DNA from: Candidatus Cellulosilyticum pullistercoris | GTDB taxonomy: Bacteria; Bacillota; Clostridia; Lachnospirales; Cellulosilyticaceae | Length of the DNA: 21,237 bases | Direction of reading: 5' to 3' | Assembly (NCBI GenBank): GCA_018883705.1 | Contig: JAHLFQ010000074.1 | Location: 1 to 21,237 of the forward strand | Shown here: positions 14,064 to 21,072 of the stretch, one piece after another | How the letters are laid out: each line of letters opens with the position of its first letter | Numbering within the stretch: position 1 is the first letter of the stretch | Program-made: the position numbers and the translations under genes | The notes under the pieces: generated by a model | Databases searched by the model: none | Told to the model about the DNA's origin: nothing | Seen by the model: only the letters and a program-made list of their open reading frames with translations

Positions 14064-15593
14064 TTACCTTCCATTTTCTTCTTGATCATAAAGCATGCTA
14101 TTAATTGCAGAAATATAAGCTAATATACTCGCTTCAACAATATCCATACTGACACCGTGGCCATTATAAACACGATCTTTGTTTTTGATTTTGACATTTA
14201 CTTCACCTTGAGCATCCGTACCGCCTGTTACAGCATTGATGACAAAATCCTCTAATATAAATTTCTTACCTACTAAGCGGTCAATGGCTTTATAAGAAGC
14301 ATCAATAGGTCCATCATATGATGAAACAACTTCTTCTAAAACATGACCTGTTTTAGTAAGAAGACGCATACAAGAAGTCGTTGTAATGGTATTACCTGAA
14401 TTAATAACAAATCTATCAAGTTTATAGTATTCAGGTACCTGAATGACTTTACGGCAAACAAGTGCTTCTAAGTCACGATCTGTAATTTCTTTTTTCTTAT
14501 CTGCAAGTACTTTAAATTCTTCAAATGCTTTCGTTAAAGCATCCTCATCTAATTCATAGCCCATAGATACAATTTTATCTTCAAATGCATGTCGTCCTGA
14601 ATGTTTTCCAAGAACGAGTTTATTTTCGTTAAGTCCAATAGATTCAGGTGTCATGATTTCATAGGTTTCTTTGTTAGCAAGCATACCATGTTGATGAATA
14701 CCTGACTCATGTGCAAAGGCATTTTCTCCTACAATGGCTTTATTAGGTTGTACTCTAACCCCTGTAATACTACTAAGAAGCTTACTTGTTTTATAAATTT
14801 CTTTTGTATTGATTCTTGTTTCAACGCCATAAATATCTTTTCTCGTATTAAGATTCATAACGACTTCTTCTAATGCGGCGTTACCTGCTCTTTCACCAAT
14901 ACCATTTACCGTACACTCAATCTGCATAGCACCTGCACCAATAGCTGCAAGTGAATTAGCTACAGCTAAACCTAAATCATTATGGCAATGAACTGAAATA
15001 ATAGCTTTATCTATAGAAGGCACATTTTGCTTAATCCCTCTAATAAGTGCTACAAATTCTTCAGGCGACGTATAACCCACAGTATCTGGTACATTAATCG
15101 TTGTTGCCCCTGCTTGAATAACTGCTTCAAATACCTTGTAAAGAAATTCTGGATTACTTCTTGAAGCATCTTCAGCAGAGAACTCAATATCACTACAATA
15201 TTTCTTAGCATACTTCACCATTTCTTTTGCTTGCTGTAGTACCTGATCTGGTGTCATCTTTAGTTTGTAAGCCATATGAATGTCAGACGTTGCAATAAAA
15301 GTATGTATTCTTGGAAATTTAGCTTCCTTAAGCGCTTCAGCCGCTGCATCAATATCCTTTGTAAGTGCACGTGCAAGACTTGCTACTGAACTATTTTTTA
15401 TGCTTTTAGCAATAGACTTTACAGAAGCGAAGTCTCCAGGAGAAGCAATTGCAAATCCTGCTTCCATAATATCCACACCTAATTTATCGAGCTGGTTGGC
15501 CATTTCAAGTTTTTCTTTCAGATTCATACTACAACCTGGGGATTGCTCTCCATCTCTTAAAGTCGTATCAAAAATTCTAACAAAGTTTGCCAT
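14064..15593 (-). CDS. leuA: 2-isopropylmalate synthase
   Basis: 509 residues, the full-length form. It condenses acetyl-CoA with 2-oxoisovalerate, the committed step of leucine synthesis. The TIM-barrel catalytic domain has FDTTLRDGEQSPG (8-20) with metal ligand Asp9, SVHCHNDLGLAVANS (200-214) with His202 and His204, and GIGERAGNAALEE (231-243). GIHQHGM (298-304) is the expected subdomain motif. The C-terminal regulatory domain (about 388-509) is complete, so leucine feedback inhibition is expected. Citramalate and homocitrate synthases are related, but the leuC/leuD neighbours and this domain layout support LeuA. Start chosen by AGAAGGGAG upstream; 24 bases follow the ilvN stop. Confidence 0.96.
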   Translation of the reverse strand: MANFVRIFDTTLRDGEQSPGCSMNLKEKLEMANQLDKLGVDIMEAGFAIASPGDFASVKSIAKSIKNSSVASLARALTKDIDAAAEALKEAKFPRIHTFIATSDIHMAYKLKMTPDQVLQQAKEMVKYAKKYCSDIEFSAEDASRSNPEFLYKVFEAVIQAGATTINVPDTVGYTSPEEFVALIRGIKQNVPSIDKAIISVHCHNDLGLAVANSLAAIGAGAMQIECTVNGIGERAGNAALEEVVMNLNTRKDIYGVETRINTKEIYKTSKLLSSITGVRVQPNKAIVGENAFAHESGIHQHGMLANKETYEIMTPESIGLNENKLVLGKHSGRHAFEDKIVSMGYELDEDALTKAFEEFKVLADKKKEITDRDLEALVCRKVIQVPEYYKLDRFVINSGNTITTTSCMRLLTKTGHVLEEVVSSYDGPIDASYKAIDRLVGKKFILEDFVINAVTGGTDAQGEVNVKIKNKDRVYNGHGVSMDIVEASILAYISAINSMLYDQEENGR

Positions 15594-15617
15594 ACTAATC
15601 TCCCTTCTAATTTGTAT

Positions 15618-16112
15618 TTAGTTTTTAAGTTCCTTTTCACCTCTTTCCAGGGCAGTCAGGCCTGTTCGAATGACTTCCTTAATCCCGTAAGGCATCAGCA
15701 TATTAGTAAGTGCATTAATCTTTCCTTGATCTCCAGTTGCTTCAATAACAACTGCTTTACTGGCTACATCTACAATGTGGGCTCTAAAGATATTAGCAAT
15801 TTCAATAATTTCAGCTCGATTTTCTTTTGTTGCTGCAATCTTAATGAGTGCTAACTCCCTATAGATGGCATTTTCTTCTTTAAGCTCAATTATCTTAATC
15901 ACATCTATCAGCTTATTAAGTTGCTTCTTAATTTGCTCTAAAGTGTATTCATCAGCATCCGCTACAATAGTCATACGTGAGATCTTAGGATCTTCTGTTT
16001 CTCCAACCGACAAACTATCAATGTTGTATCCACGTCTACTAAATAGACCTGAAACACGACTTAGTACACCTGAATGATTCTCTACTAGCACAGATAATAC
16101 GTGTTTTTTCAT
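15618..16112 (-). CDS. ilvN: Acetolactate synthase small (regulatory) subunit
   Basis: 164 residues, typical of IlvN/IlvH. It binds the catalytic subunit, stimulates it, and usually confers valine feedback inhibition. The N-terminal ACT domain (about 4-76) contains VLVENHSGVLSRVSGLFSRR, RGYNIDSLSVG and SRMTIVADAD, which match the valine-binding form. The second domain (77-164) begins YRELALIKI. It starts 46 bases after the ilvB paralogue at 16159-17766, with AGAGGG upstream, so that paralogue is its natural partner. Whether it can also serve the canonical IlvB at the operon end is not known. Confidence 0.95.
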   Translation of the reverse strand: MKKHVLSVLVENHSGVLSRVSGLFSRRGYNIDSLSVGETEDPKISRMTIVADADEYTLEQIKKQLNKLIDVIKIIELKEENAIYRELALIKIAATKENRAEIIEIANIFRAHIVDVASKAVVIEATGDQGKINALTNMLMPYGIKEVIRTGLTALERGEKELKN

Positions 16113-16158
16113 GCTTATCCCTCTTTTCTATCTCATTAAGTTCACTCATATATTCTAT

Positions 16159-17766
16159 TTATAAAGTTGATTCCTTATCACTTACGATAAATTCCAAAAA
16201 GTAAGGTACATCACTTGCAAGCGCTTCTTTAAGAGCAGTTTCTACTTCTTCACCACTTTGTACTCTCTTTGTTAAAATGCCATAAGACGCCACTAATTTT
16301 GTAAAGTCTGGATTACAATTTAATGCCACACCATACTCTTTAAGCTCAGTATTTCTTTGTAATTCTCTAACCATACCAAGTCCACTATTATTAAATAAAA
16401 TAATCAGCGGTTTGACGTGTTCTTGAATTAAAGTTCCTAATTCAAATAAGCTCATTTGAAAACTACCATCTCCAAATATACTTACTACTTTCTTCTCCTT
16501 ATTTCCAACAGCTGCTCCAATAGCTGCTGGAAGCGAATAACCCATCGTGCCAAAACCACCTGAACCAATCAATTTTCTATTTCCTTTAAGCTCCATATTT
16601 CTTACAGTCCAAAATTGGTTCTGCCCTACATCTGTGACAATGATAGTTTCTTCATCTAACAAACCAGAAAGTGTTTTTATAACTAACTTCGGATTAACAG
16701 CATCTTGTGGATGGACTTCTTGTTTTTCTTTCTTGCGTCTTCTGATCATCTCACACCACTTATTTGTTTCTAATGTTGCAATCATTGGTAGCATTTCCTC
16801 TAATACTTTCTTGGCATCACCTACTATTGGAATATTAGCAGCTGTGATCTTACCTATTTCTGCAGGATCTACATCTATATGTATAATGTTTGCATTTTCA
16901 TCTAATATACCAGCATTAGTCACCGCTCGGTCTGCGATGCGTGCTCCAATAAATAAAATCGTATCTGCATGTTTAAGTGCCCAGTTAGAATGTGCATAAC
17001 CATGACTTCCTATCATACCCAAATTGTATTCATGATTTGTATCAAGGGCACCAATTCCCATTAATGTATGTACCATAGGTATATGAGACTTTTCCACAAA
17101 CTTTTTAAGTGTTTCTTTTGCATTTGCTAGAATCACACCGCCACCTACACATATGAGTGGCCATTTACTATTTTGTAATAATTTCAGTGCCTTTTTAATC
17201 TGTCCAATATGCCCTTCAATAGTAGGTTTATACCCTCTAATGTTTACTGTCTTAGGTAGACGATAATCTATTTGAACAGCCTGATAATCCATTGGAATAT
17301 CTATAAGTACTGGACCTGGCCTGCCTGTACGTGCAATATAAAATGCTTCTTTCATGATACGTGGGAATTCATTAGGATCTTTAATCAGATAGCTATGTTT
17401 GATAAAAGGTTCTGTAGCTCCAGTGATGTCTACTTCTTGAAATACATCTCTTCCTATAAGATTAGATTTTACCTGCCCTGTAAAAATGACAATAGGAATG
17501 GAATCCATATATGCAGTTGCTATTCCTGTGATTAAATTAGTTGCTCCAGGTCCTGATGTTGCTATACATACACCAACCTTGCCAGTGGTTCTTGCATAGC
17601 CGCTAGCACAGTGAACGGCTGACTGCTCTTGACGGACCAGGACATGATGTATAGATGAACTTCTTAAAGCTTCGTATATATCCATTACTGCCGCACCTGG
17701 ATACCCAAAAATTGTATCCACCTGCTCTTCTTGCAAACACCGTATCATTACATCAGACAATTTCAT
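16159..17766 (-). CDS. ilvB: Divergent acetolactate synthase-type large subunit (second IlvB copy)
   Basis: 535 residues from the ATG at 17766, chosen because AAGGAGGAG lies just upstream; 12 in-frame codons before it carry no binding site. A ThDP-dependent enzyme, clearly of the acetolactate synthase family: YPGAA (24-28), catalytic Glu47 in RQEQSA, FQEVDITGA (109-117), GARIADR, and GDGSF (432-436). Compared with the copy at 5818-7482, three active-site channel residues differ: Lys in DIPKD is Met159, Met in GMHG is Ser, and the conserved Trp of RQWQ is Leu469 (RELQ). The Trp governs 2-oxobutyrate preference in studied enzymes, so substrate choice may differ. It is the first gene of the operon, directly after the T-box leader and next to ilvN. 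AlsS-type catabolic enzymes are less likely given the IlvN partner. Confidence 0.88.
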   Translation of the reverse strand: MKLSDVMIRCLQEEQVDTIFGYPGAAVMDIYEALRSSSIHHVLVRQEQSAVHCASGYARTTGKVGVCIATSGPGATNLITGIATAYMDSIPIVIFTGQVKSNLIGRDVFQEVDITGATEPFIKHSYLIKDPNEFPRIMKEAFYIARTGRPGPVLIDIPMDYQAVQIDYRLPKTVNIRGYKPTIEGHIGQIKKALKLLQNSKWPLICVGGGVILANAKETLKKFVEKSHIPMVHTLMGIGALDTNHEYNLGMIGSHGYAHSNWALKHADTILFIGARIADRAVTNAGILDENANIIHIDVDPAEIGKITAANIPIVGDAKKVLEEMLPMIATLETNKWCEMIRRRKKEKQEVHPQDAVNPKLVIKTLSGLLDEETIIVTDVGQNQFWTVRNMELKGNRKLIGSGGFGTMGYSLPAAIGAAVGNKEKKVVSIFGDGSFQMSLFELGTLIQEHVKPLIILFNNSGLGMVRELQRNTELKEYGVALNCNPDFTKLVASYGILTKRVQSGEEVETALKEALASDVPYFLEFIVSDKESTL

Positions 17767-17826
17767 ATAGGCTCCTCCTTCAAATAACATTATATTGTTC
17801 AATATTTAGAATATTAAATTTTATAC

Positions 17827-17857
17827 AAAAAAACCCCATCCCATTAACGGGACGAGG
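17827..17857 (-). terminator. T-box-controlled terminator before the ilv-leu operon
   Basis: Minus-strand arms CCTCGTCCC (17857-17849) and GGGATGGGG (17842-17834) pair over 9 bp including two G-U pairs, with a GTTAAT loop and seven U residues (17833-17827). It lies immediately after the T-box sequence and should form when the leader is bound by charged tRNA or none. Confidence 0.92.
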
Positions 17858-18114
17858 AATATTCCACGTGTTACCACCCATTTTGATAGTCTTCATGCTA
17901 TGCATTAAACTATCCACTCACTAGATTCTATTAAATCCTTGCCTATAACGGGGTCTCCGGAAGTTTCTTACTTAGTTAATCTTACCTTTCAGAAATTCTG
18001 CTCAAGAGTGATTTACTATATGCTACAATACTAGTTCTCACCAACCACTAGCTCTCTGAAATTGATTTTGCAACAGTCATTCTCTTTCACTGCATTTTTT
18101 GCTATTATTAATTT
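17827..18114 (-). promoter_or_regulatory. T-box leader, isoleucine-type specifier
   Basis: The conserved T-box TGGGTGGTAACACG is at 17880-17867, followed by the terminator. Stem I is visible. Base pairs AAGAG (18086-18082) join CTCTT; TGTTGCAA pairs with TTGTAGCA. The apical stem CTAGT/ACTAG carries a GGTTGGTGAGA loop, typical of T-boxes. On the 3' side of the specifier loop the sequence runs GTAA-ATC-A before CTCTT, so the specifier is probably ATC (18012-18010), read by tRNA-Ile(GAU). CTC (Leu) occurs 2 bases later but falls inside the base helix. Uncharged tRNA binding would favour the antiterminator and turn on all ten genes downstream. Confidence 0.92.
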
Positions 18115-18120
18115 ATTAGT

Positions 18121-18149
18121 ATTTTAGCAACATTAATTAGTAGTGTCAA
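18121..18149 (-). promoter_or_regulatory. Sigma-A promoter of the ilv-leu operon
   Basis: TTGACA (18149-18144) and TAAAAT (18126-18121) on the minus strand, separated by exactly 17 bases. Transcription would start near 18114, about 30 bases before the T-box stem I, giving a leader of roughly 350 bases to the first start codon. The near-consensus strength suits an operon that is controlled by attenuation rather than by repression. Confidence 0.85.
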
Positions 18150-18455
18150 CAATTTCATTTAATTTTATGTCTAATCTTCTTATCTTATCTTTGATAATTC
18201 AAAGGAAATATGAAACAGCTCTTGTTTTATGTGAACTAACTCTATTCATGTCAACTAGAATTGTTTCACTGGCTAGTAGCCTAGACTTCTTGCTTTATCT
18301 CTTCCTCTAACAATCATAAGTTTACATAATTTTTAACTAAAAAAAATCTTATAATTATTTGTTTATGATTTATTTTTTCTCATTTACTACATCGTTGAAA
18401 TAAATGATATATATTTTTTACAGATCACCACACCAACTCGTTAGGCTAAATAAAT
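18150..18455. other. Gene-free stretch between typA and the ilv-leu promoter
   Basis: About 300 AT-rich bases without a credible reading frame. It contains a perfect palindrome CTTTGA-TAAT-TCAAAG (18189-18204), about 40 bases upstream of the ilv -35 box. A weak second promoter-like TTGACA lies on the minus strand near 18249-18254. GAAACA/TGTTTC arms are about 46 bases apart near 18211-18270. I see no gene and no recognisable CodY box. Confidence 0.5.
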
Positions 18456-18496
18456 AGAAAAAGACCTCAGATATTACGTATAATACCTGAGGCCTT
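18456..18496 (-). terminator. Intrinsic terminator of typA
   Basis: A 16-bp stem with two G-U pairs on the minus strand (arms 18461-18476 and 18481-18496, loop CGTA in plus-strand reading), followed on the minus strand by TTTTTCTATTTATTT. It begins 30 bases after the typA stop codon. Confidence 0.88.
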
Positions 18497-18525
18497 TCTC
18501 TATTTAATAATTGACTTAAAATCGT

Positions 18526-20343
18526 CTATTTCTTACTTCTAGCCGCTCTTGTTCTTTCACCTTCATCAAGAATCTTCTTACGAAGTCTGATACTATCTGG
18601 TGTTACTTCTACTAATTCATCATCTTCAATAAACTCTAAAGCTTCTTCAAGCGTAAAGATTCTTGGTGGTGATAAACGGATAGCATCGTCAGCACCTGCT
18701 GAACGTGTATTTGTCATTTTCTTATTTTTACATGGGTTAACAGTCATATCTTCTTTACGATTATTTTGTCCAATAATCATACCTTGATAAACTTCAGTAC
18801 CTGGTTTAACAAATAGAATACCTCTATCTTCAAGCGAGTTAAGTGCATATCCCATTGTTGTTCCAGCTTCTTGAGCAATTAACGCACCATTGGATCTTCT
18901 TGGAAGATCACCAACGTACTCAGTATAACCTTCAATTCGTCTAACCATTGTTGCTTCACCTCTTGAATCTGTGATTAATTCACTTCTAAATCCAAGAAGC
19001 GCACGTGTTGTACAAAGGTATTCAATGCGAATATGTCCATTTTCTGGTTCCATACTTTGCATCATACCTTTACGAAGGTTTAATTTACTAATGACTGTAC
19101 CTGAGTATTCATCTGGCACAGAAATCACAACGCGTTCTACCGGCTCTACAAGTTTACCTGCTTCATCGCGGTGCATAATAACTTCTGGCTTAGAAACACC
19201 TAGTTCATAACCTTCACGTCTCATATTTTCAATAAGAACTGATAAGTGAAGTTCACCACGACCAGATACACGATAACCATCTGTTGTATCCATTGGCTCT
19301 ACTCTAAGACCTACATTAATTTCAGTTTCTTTTTCAAGACGGTCTTTAATATGTCTTGTTGTTACAAATTTACCACTTTGTCCAGCAAAAGGTGAACTAT
19401 TAACAAGGAAGTTCATAGAAAGTGTAGGTTCTTCAATATGGATTGGTGTCATAGGCTCTACTTTACCAATTTCACCAACAGTCTCTCCAATAGAGATATC
19501 TGGAACACCAGCAATTACAACAATATCTCCACTTGTTGCTTCTGGAACAGCAACTTGTTTAAGGCCTTCATACACCATAACTTTTGTTACTTTCGCATTT
19601 CTGCTTTTTCCATCATTATCTACAATTTCTACTGTTTGTCCTTCTTTGATTTTACCTTTGTAAATACGTCCAATACCAAGACGACCTACGAAGTTATCGT
19701 ATGCAAGTGCACTTACCTGCATTTGAAGTGGCGCTTCATCATCTTTTGGATATTCTCCTACTTGTTTTACGATTGTTTCAAGAAGTGGCTGAATATCTTT
19801 ACCTTCATCTGTTAATTCATATTGCATAATTCCTTGTTTACCAATTCCATAAAGGATTGGGAAATCAAGTTGCTCATCATTAGCTTGAAGATCAACAAAT
19901 AAGTCAAATGTCATATCTACTACTTCTTCTGCTCTATGATTTGGTTTATCAATTTTATTAATAACAAGAATTGGTCTTAGTCCTAACTCTAATGATTTTT
20001 GAAGTACAAAACGAGTTTGTGGCATAGGTCCTTCAATAGAATCTACTAAAAGGATTACTGTGTCTACCGTACGAATAACACGTTCAACTTCTGATGAGAA
20101 GTCACTGTGTCCTGGTGTATCTACAATATTAATTTTATAATCTCCATACTTGATAGAGCAGTTTTTAGAATAAATAGTAATCCCTCTTTCTCTTTCAAGG
20201 TCATTACTATCCATAACACAATCTACACGTTCTTCATTTGCTCTAAAGACACCACTTTGATTTAAAAAGGCATCTACAAGTGTAGATTTACCAGCATCAA
20301 CGTGGGCAATAACAGCTATATTAATTATCTTCATATCGCTCAT
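18526..20343 (-). CDS. typA: Translational GTPase TypA/BipA
   Basis: 605 residues, normal for TypA. A ribosome-associated GTPase of the EF-G/LepA superfamily with a role in 50S assembly and stress adaptation. GTPase motifs: G1 AHVDAGKST (13-21), G2 RGITI (53-57), G3 DTPGHSDF (75-82), G4 NKIDKP (129-134). VDSIEGPMPQTRFVL (100-114) is typical of TypA. The later EF-G-like domains and the TypA-specific C-terminal region follow (e.g. SGRGELHLSVLIENMRREGYE; the G-rich ALLGFRSE). The region where G5 is expected reads YGIGKQG instead of the usual SALxG, a small oddity. It has its own promoter and terminator, so it is a single-gene unit. The ribosome binding site (GAGAG about 10 bases upstream) is weak; an ATG three codons later is possible. 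Confidence 0.96.
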   Translation of the reverse strand: MSDMKIINIAVIAHVDAGKSTLVDAFLNQSGVFRANEERVDCVMDSNDLERERGITIYSKNCSIKYGDYKINIVDTPGHSDFSSEVERVIRTVDTVILLVDSIEGPMPQTRFVLQKSLELGLRPILVINKIDKPNHRAEEVVDMTFDLFVDLQANDEQLDFPILYGIGKQGIMQYELTDEGKDIQPLLETIVKQVGEYPKDDEAPLQMQVSALAYDNFVGRLGIGRIYKGKIKEGQTVEIVDNDGKSRNAKVTKVMVYEGLKQVAVPEATSGDIVVIAGVPDISIGETVGEIGKVEPMTPIHIEEPTLSMNFLVNSSPFAGQSGKFVTTRHIKDRLEKETEINVGLRVEPMDTTDGYRVSGRGELHLSVLIENMRREGYELGVSKPEVIMHRDEAGKLVEPVERVVISVPDEYSGTVISKLNLRKGMMQSMEPENGHIRIEYLCTTRALLGFRSELITDSRGEATMVRRIEGYTEYVGDLPRRSNGALIAQEAGTTMGYALNSLEDRGILFVKPGTEVYQGMIIGQNNRKEDMTVNPCKNKKMTNTRSAGADDAIRLSPPRIFTLEEALEFIEDDELVEVTPDSIRLRKKILDEGERTRAARSKK

Positions 20344-20381
20344 GGTTCAATCTCTCTTTCCGTAATTTATCACAATTAAAT

Positions 20382-20410
20382 ATTTTATCACATTTTCTAA
20401 CACGACTCAA
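20382..20410 (-). promoter_or_regulatory. Sigma-A promoter of typA
   Basis: TTGAGT (20410-20405) and TAAAAT (20387-20382) with a 17-base spacer on the minus strand; TGTGA before the -10 box provides an extended -10 (TGA). The start site would lie near 20375, about 30 bases before the typA ATG. Confidence 0.7.
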
Positions 20411-20502
20411 CAACTATTATTAACTATACTTTTTATTATCTCCACTTTATAGTAGCTCCTATTCCATTTTTACTTTAATACAATATAAAAATGAAAGCAA
20501 AA

Positions 20503-20536
20503 ATAAAACACCAAGTTTTTTAACTTGGTGTTTTAT
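20503..20536 (-). terminator. Intrinsic terminator of the ferredoxin gene
   Basis: A perfect 15-bp inverted repeat (20503-20517 with 20522-20536) with a 4-base loop. The minus-strand 3' arm ends in TTTTAT and is followed by TTTTTGC. It lies 30 bases after the ferredoxin stop and separates it from typA. Confidence 0.9.
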
Positions 20537-20566
20537 CATTTTATCTTTACTAACTCAAATTTTCTA

Positions 20567-20740
20567 TTATGCTTCTGGGTTTGGAGCACCAACTGGACAT
20601 ACAGATGCACATGATCCACATTCGATACAAGTGTCAGCGTCGATAACGTATTTGCTATCTCCTTCTGAAATACATCCTACTGGACATTCAGCTGCACAAG
20701 CTCCACAACTAATACAATCATCATTAATTAAATATGCCAT
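20567..20740 (-). CDS. Small 2[4Fe-4S] ferredoxin, clostridial type
   Basis: 57 residues from the ATG at 20740. GGAGG lies 8 bases upstream, and the protein then starts MAYLINDDC as in typical clostridial ferredoxins; an ATG at 20755 overlaps that Shine-Dalgarno region. Two CxxCxxCxxxCP motifs bind two [4Fe-4S] clusters: Cys9, 12, 15, 19 and Cys38, 41, 44, 48, with an additional Cys23. It is a soluble low-potential electron carrier for anaerobic redox enzymes (pyruvate:ferredoxin oxidoreductase, hydrogenases). It has its own consensus promoter and terminator, so it is monocistronic and probably highly expressed. Its partners cannot be told from this window. Confidence 0.95.
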   Translation of the reverse strand: MAYLINDDCISCGACAAECPVGCISEGDSKYVIDADTCIECGSCASVCPVGAPNPEA

Positions 20741-20794
20741 AATCCCATCCTCCATTATATGATTAATAAATTTATAAATAATAAATTCAAGATA

Positions 20795-20823
20795 ATCATA
20801 CTATTATTACGATACCCTGTCAA
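20795..20823 (-). promoter_or_regulatory. Strong sigma-A promoter of the ferredoxin gene
   Basis: TTGACA (20823-20818) and TATGAT (20800-20795) on the minus strand with exactly 17 bases between them. The start site would be near 20788, about 50 bases upstream of the ferredoxin ATG. A near-consensus promoter fits an abundant electron carrier. Confidence 0.85.
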
Positions 20824-21072
20824 TCTTTTACTTCTCATATATCTATTATATTAACTTAATTATTTATATATTTTTAAACTTATTTGCTATTAAAATCTTT
20901 AAAACATAAATTCTATTGTTGCACTTGTATATTAGTTATTCACTTAATATTATTTATTTGTCTACAAATTCCTATTCGCTTTCTACATCCTCTTATACTC
21001 CCACTAGCACTTCATCTTTCCTTACCAAATCTTAATAAAAAATTAATACCTTTTTCTTATATCTTCTTTTAA
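20824..21072. other. AT-rich gap between the ABC transporter remnant and the ferredoxin promoter
   Basis: About 250 AT-rich bases. I see no clear terminator for the ABC transporter gene and no credible reading frame on either strand. The plus-strand 62-codon frame here is a low-complexity Leu/Ile/His/Pro run with no ribosome binding site. Confidence 0.5.

Noticed and set aside
16159..17766. Catabolic acetolactate synthase AlsS
   Set aside because: FQEVDITG, the adjacent ilvN and the biosynthetic operon fit an anabolic AHAS better, despite the lost Trp.
18231..18254. Second promoter with TTGACA far upstream of the T-box
   Set aside because: The -10 candidate (CATAAA) is poor and a near-consensus promoter exists at 18121-18149.
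20884..21072. 62-codon plus-strand reading frame
   Set aside because: Low-complexity translation, no ribosome binding site, and no recognisable motif; likely chance in AT-rich DNA.
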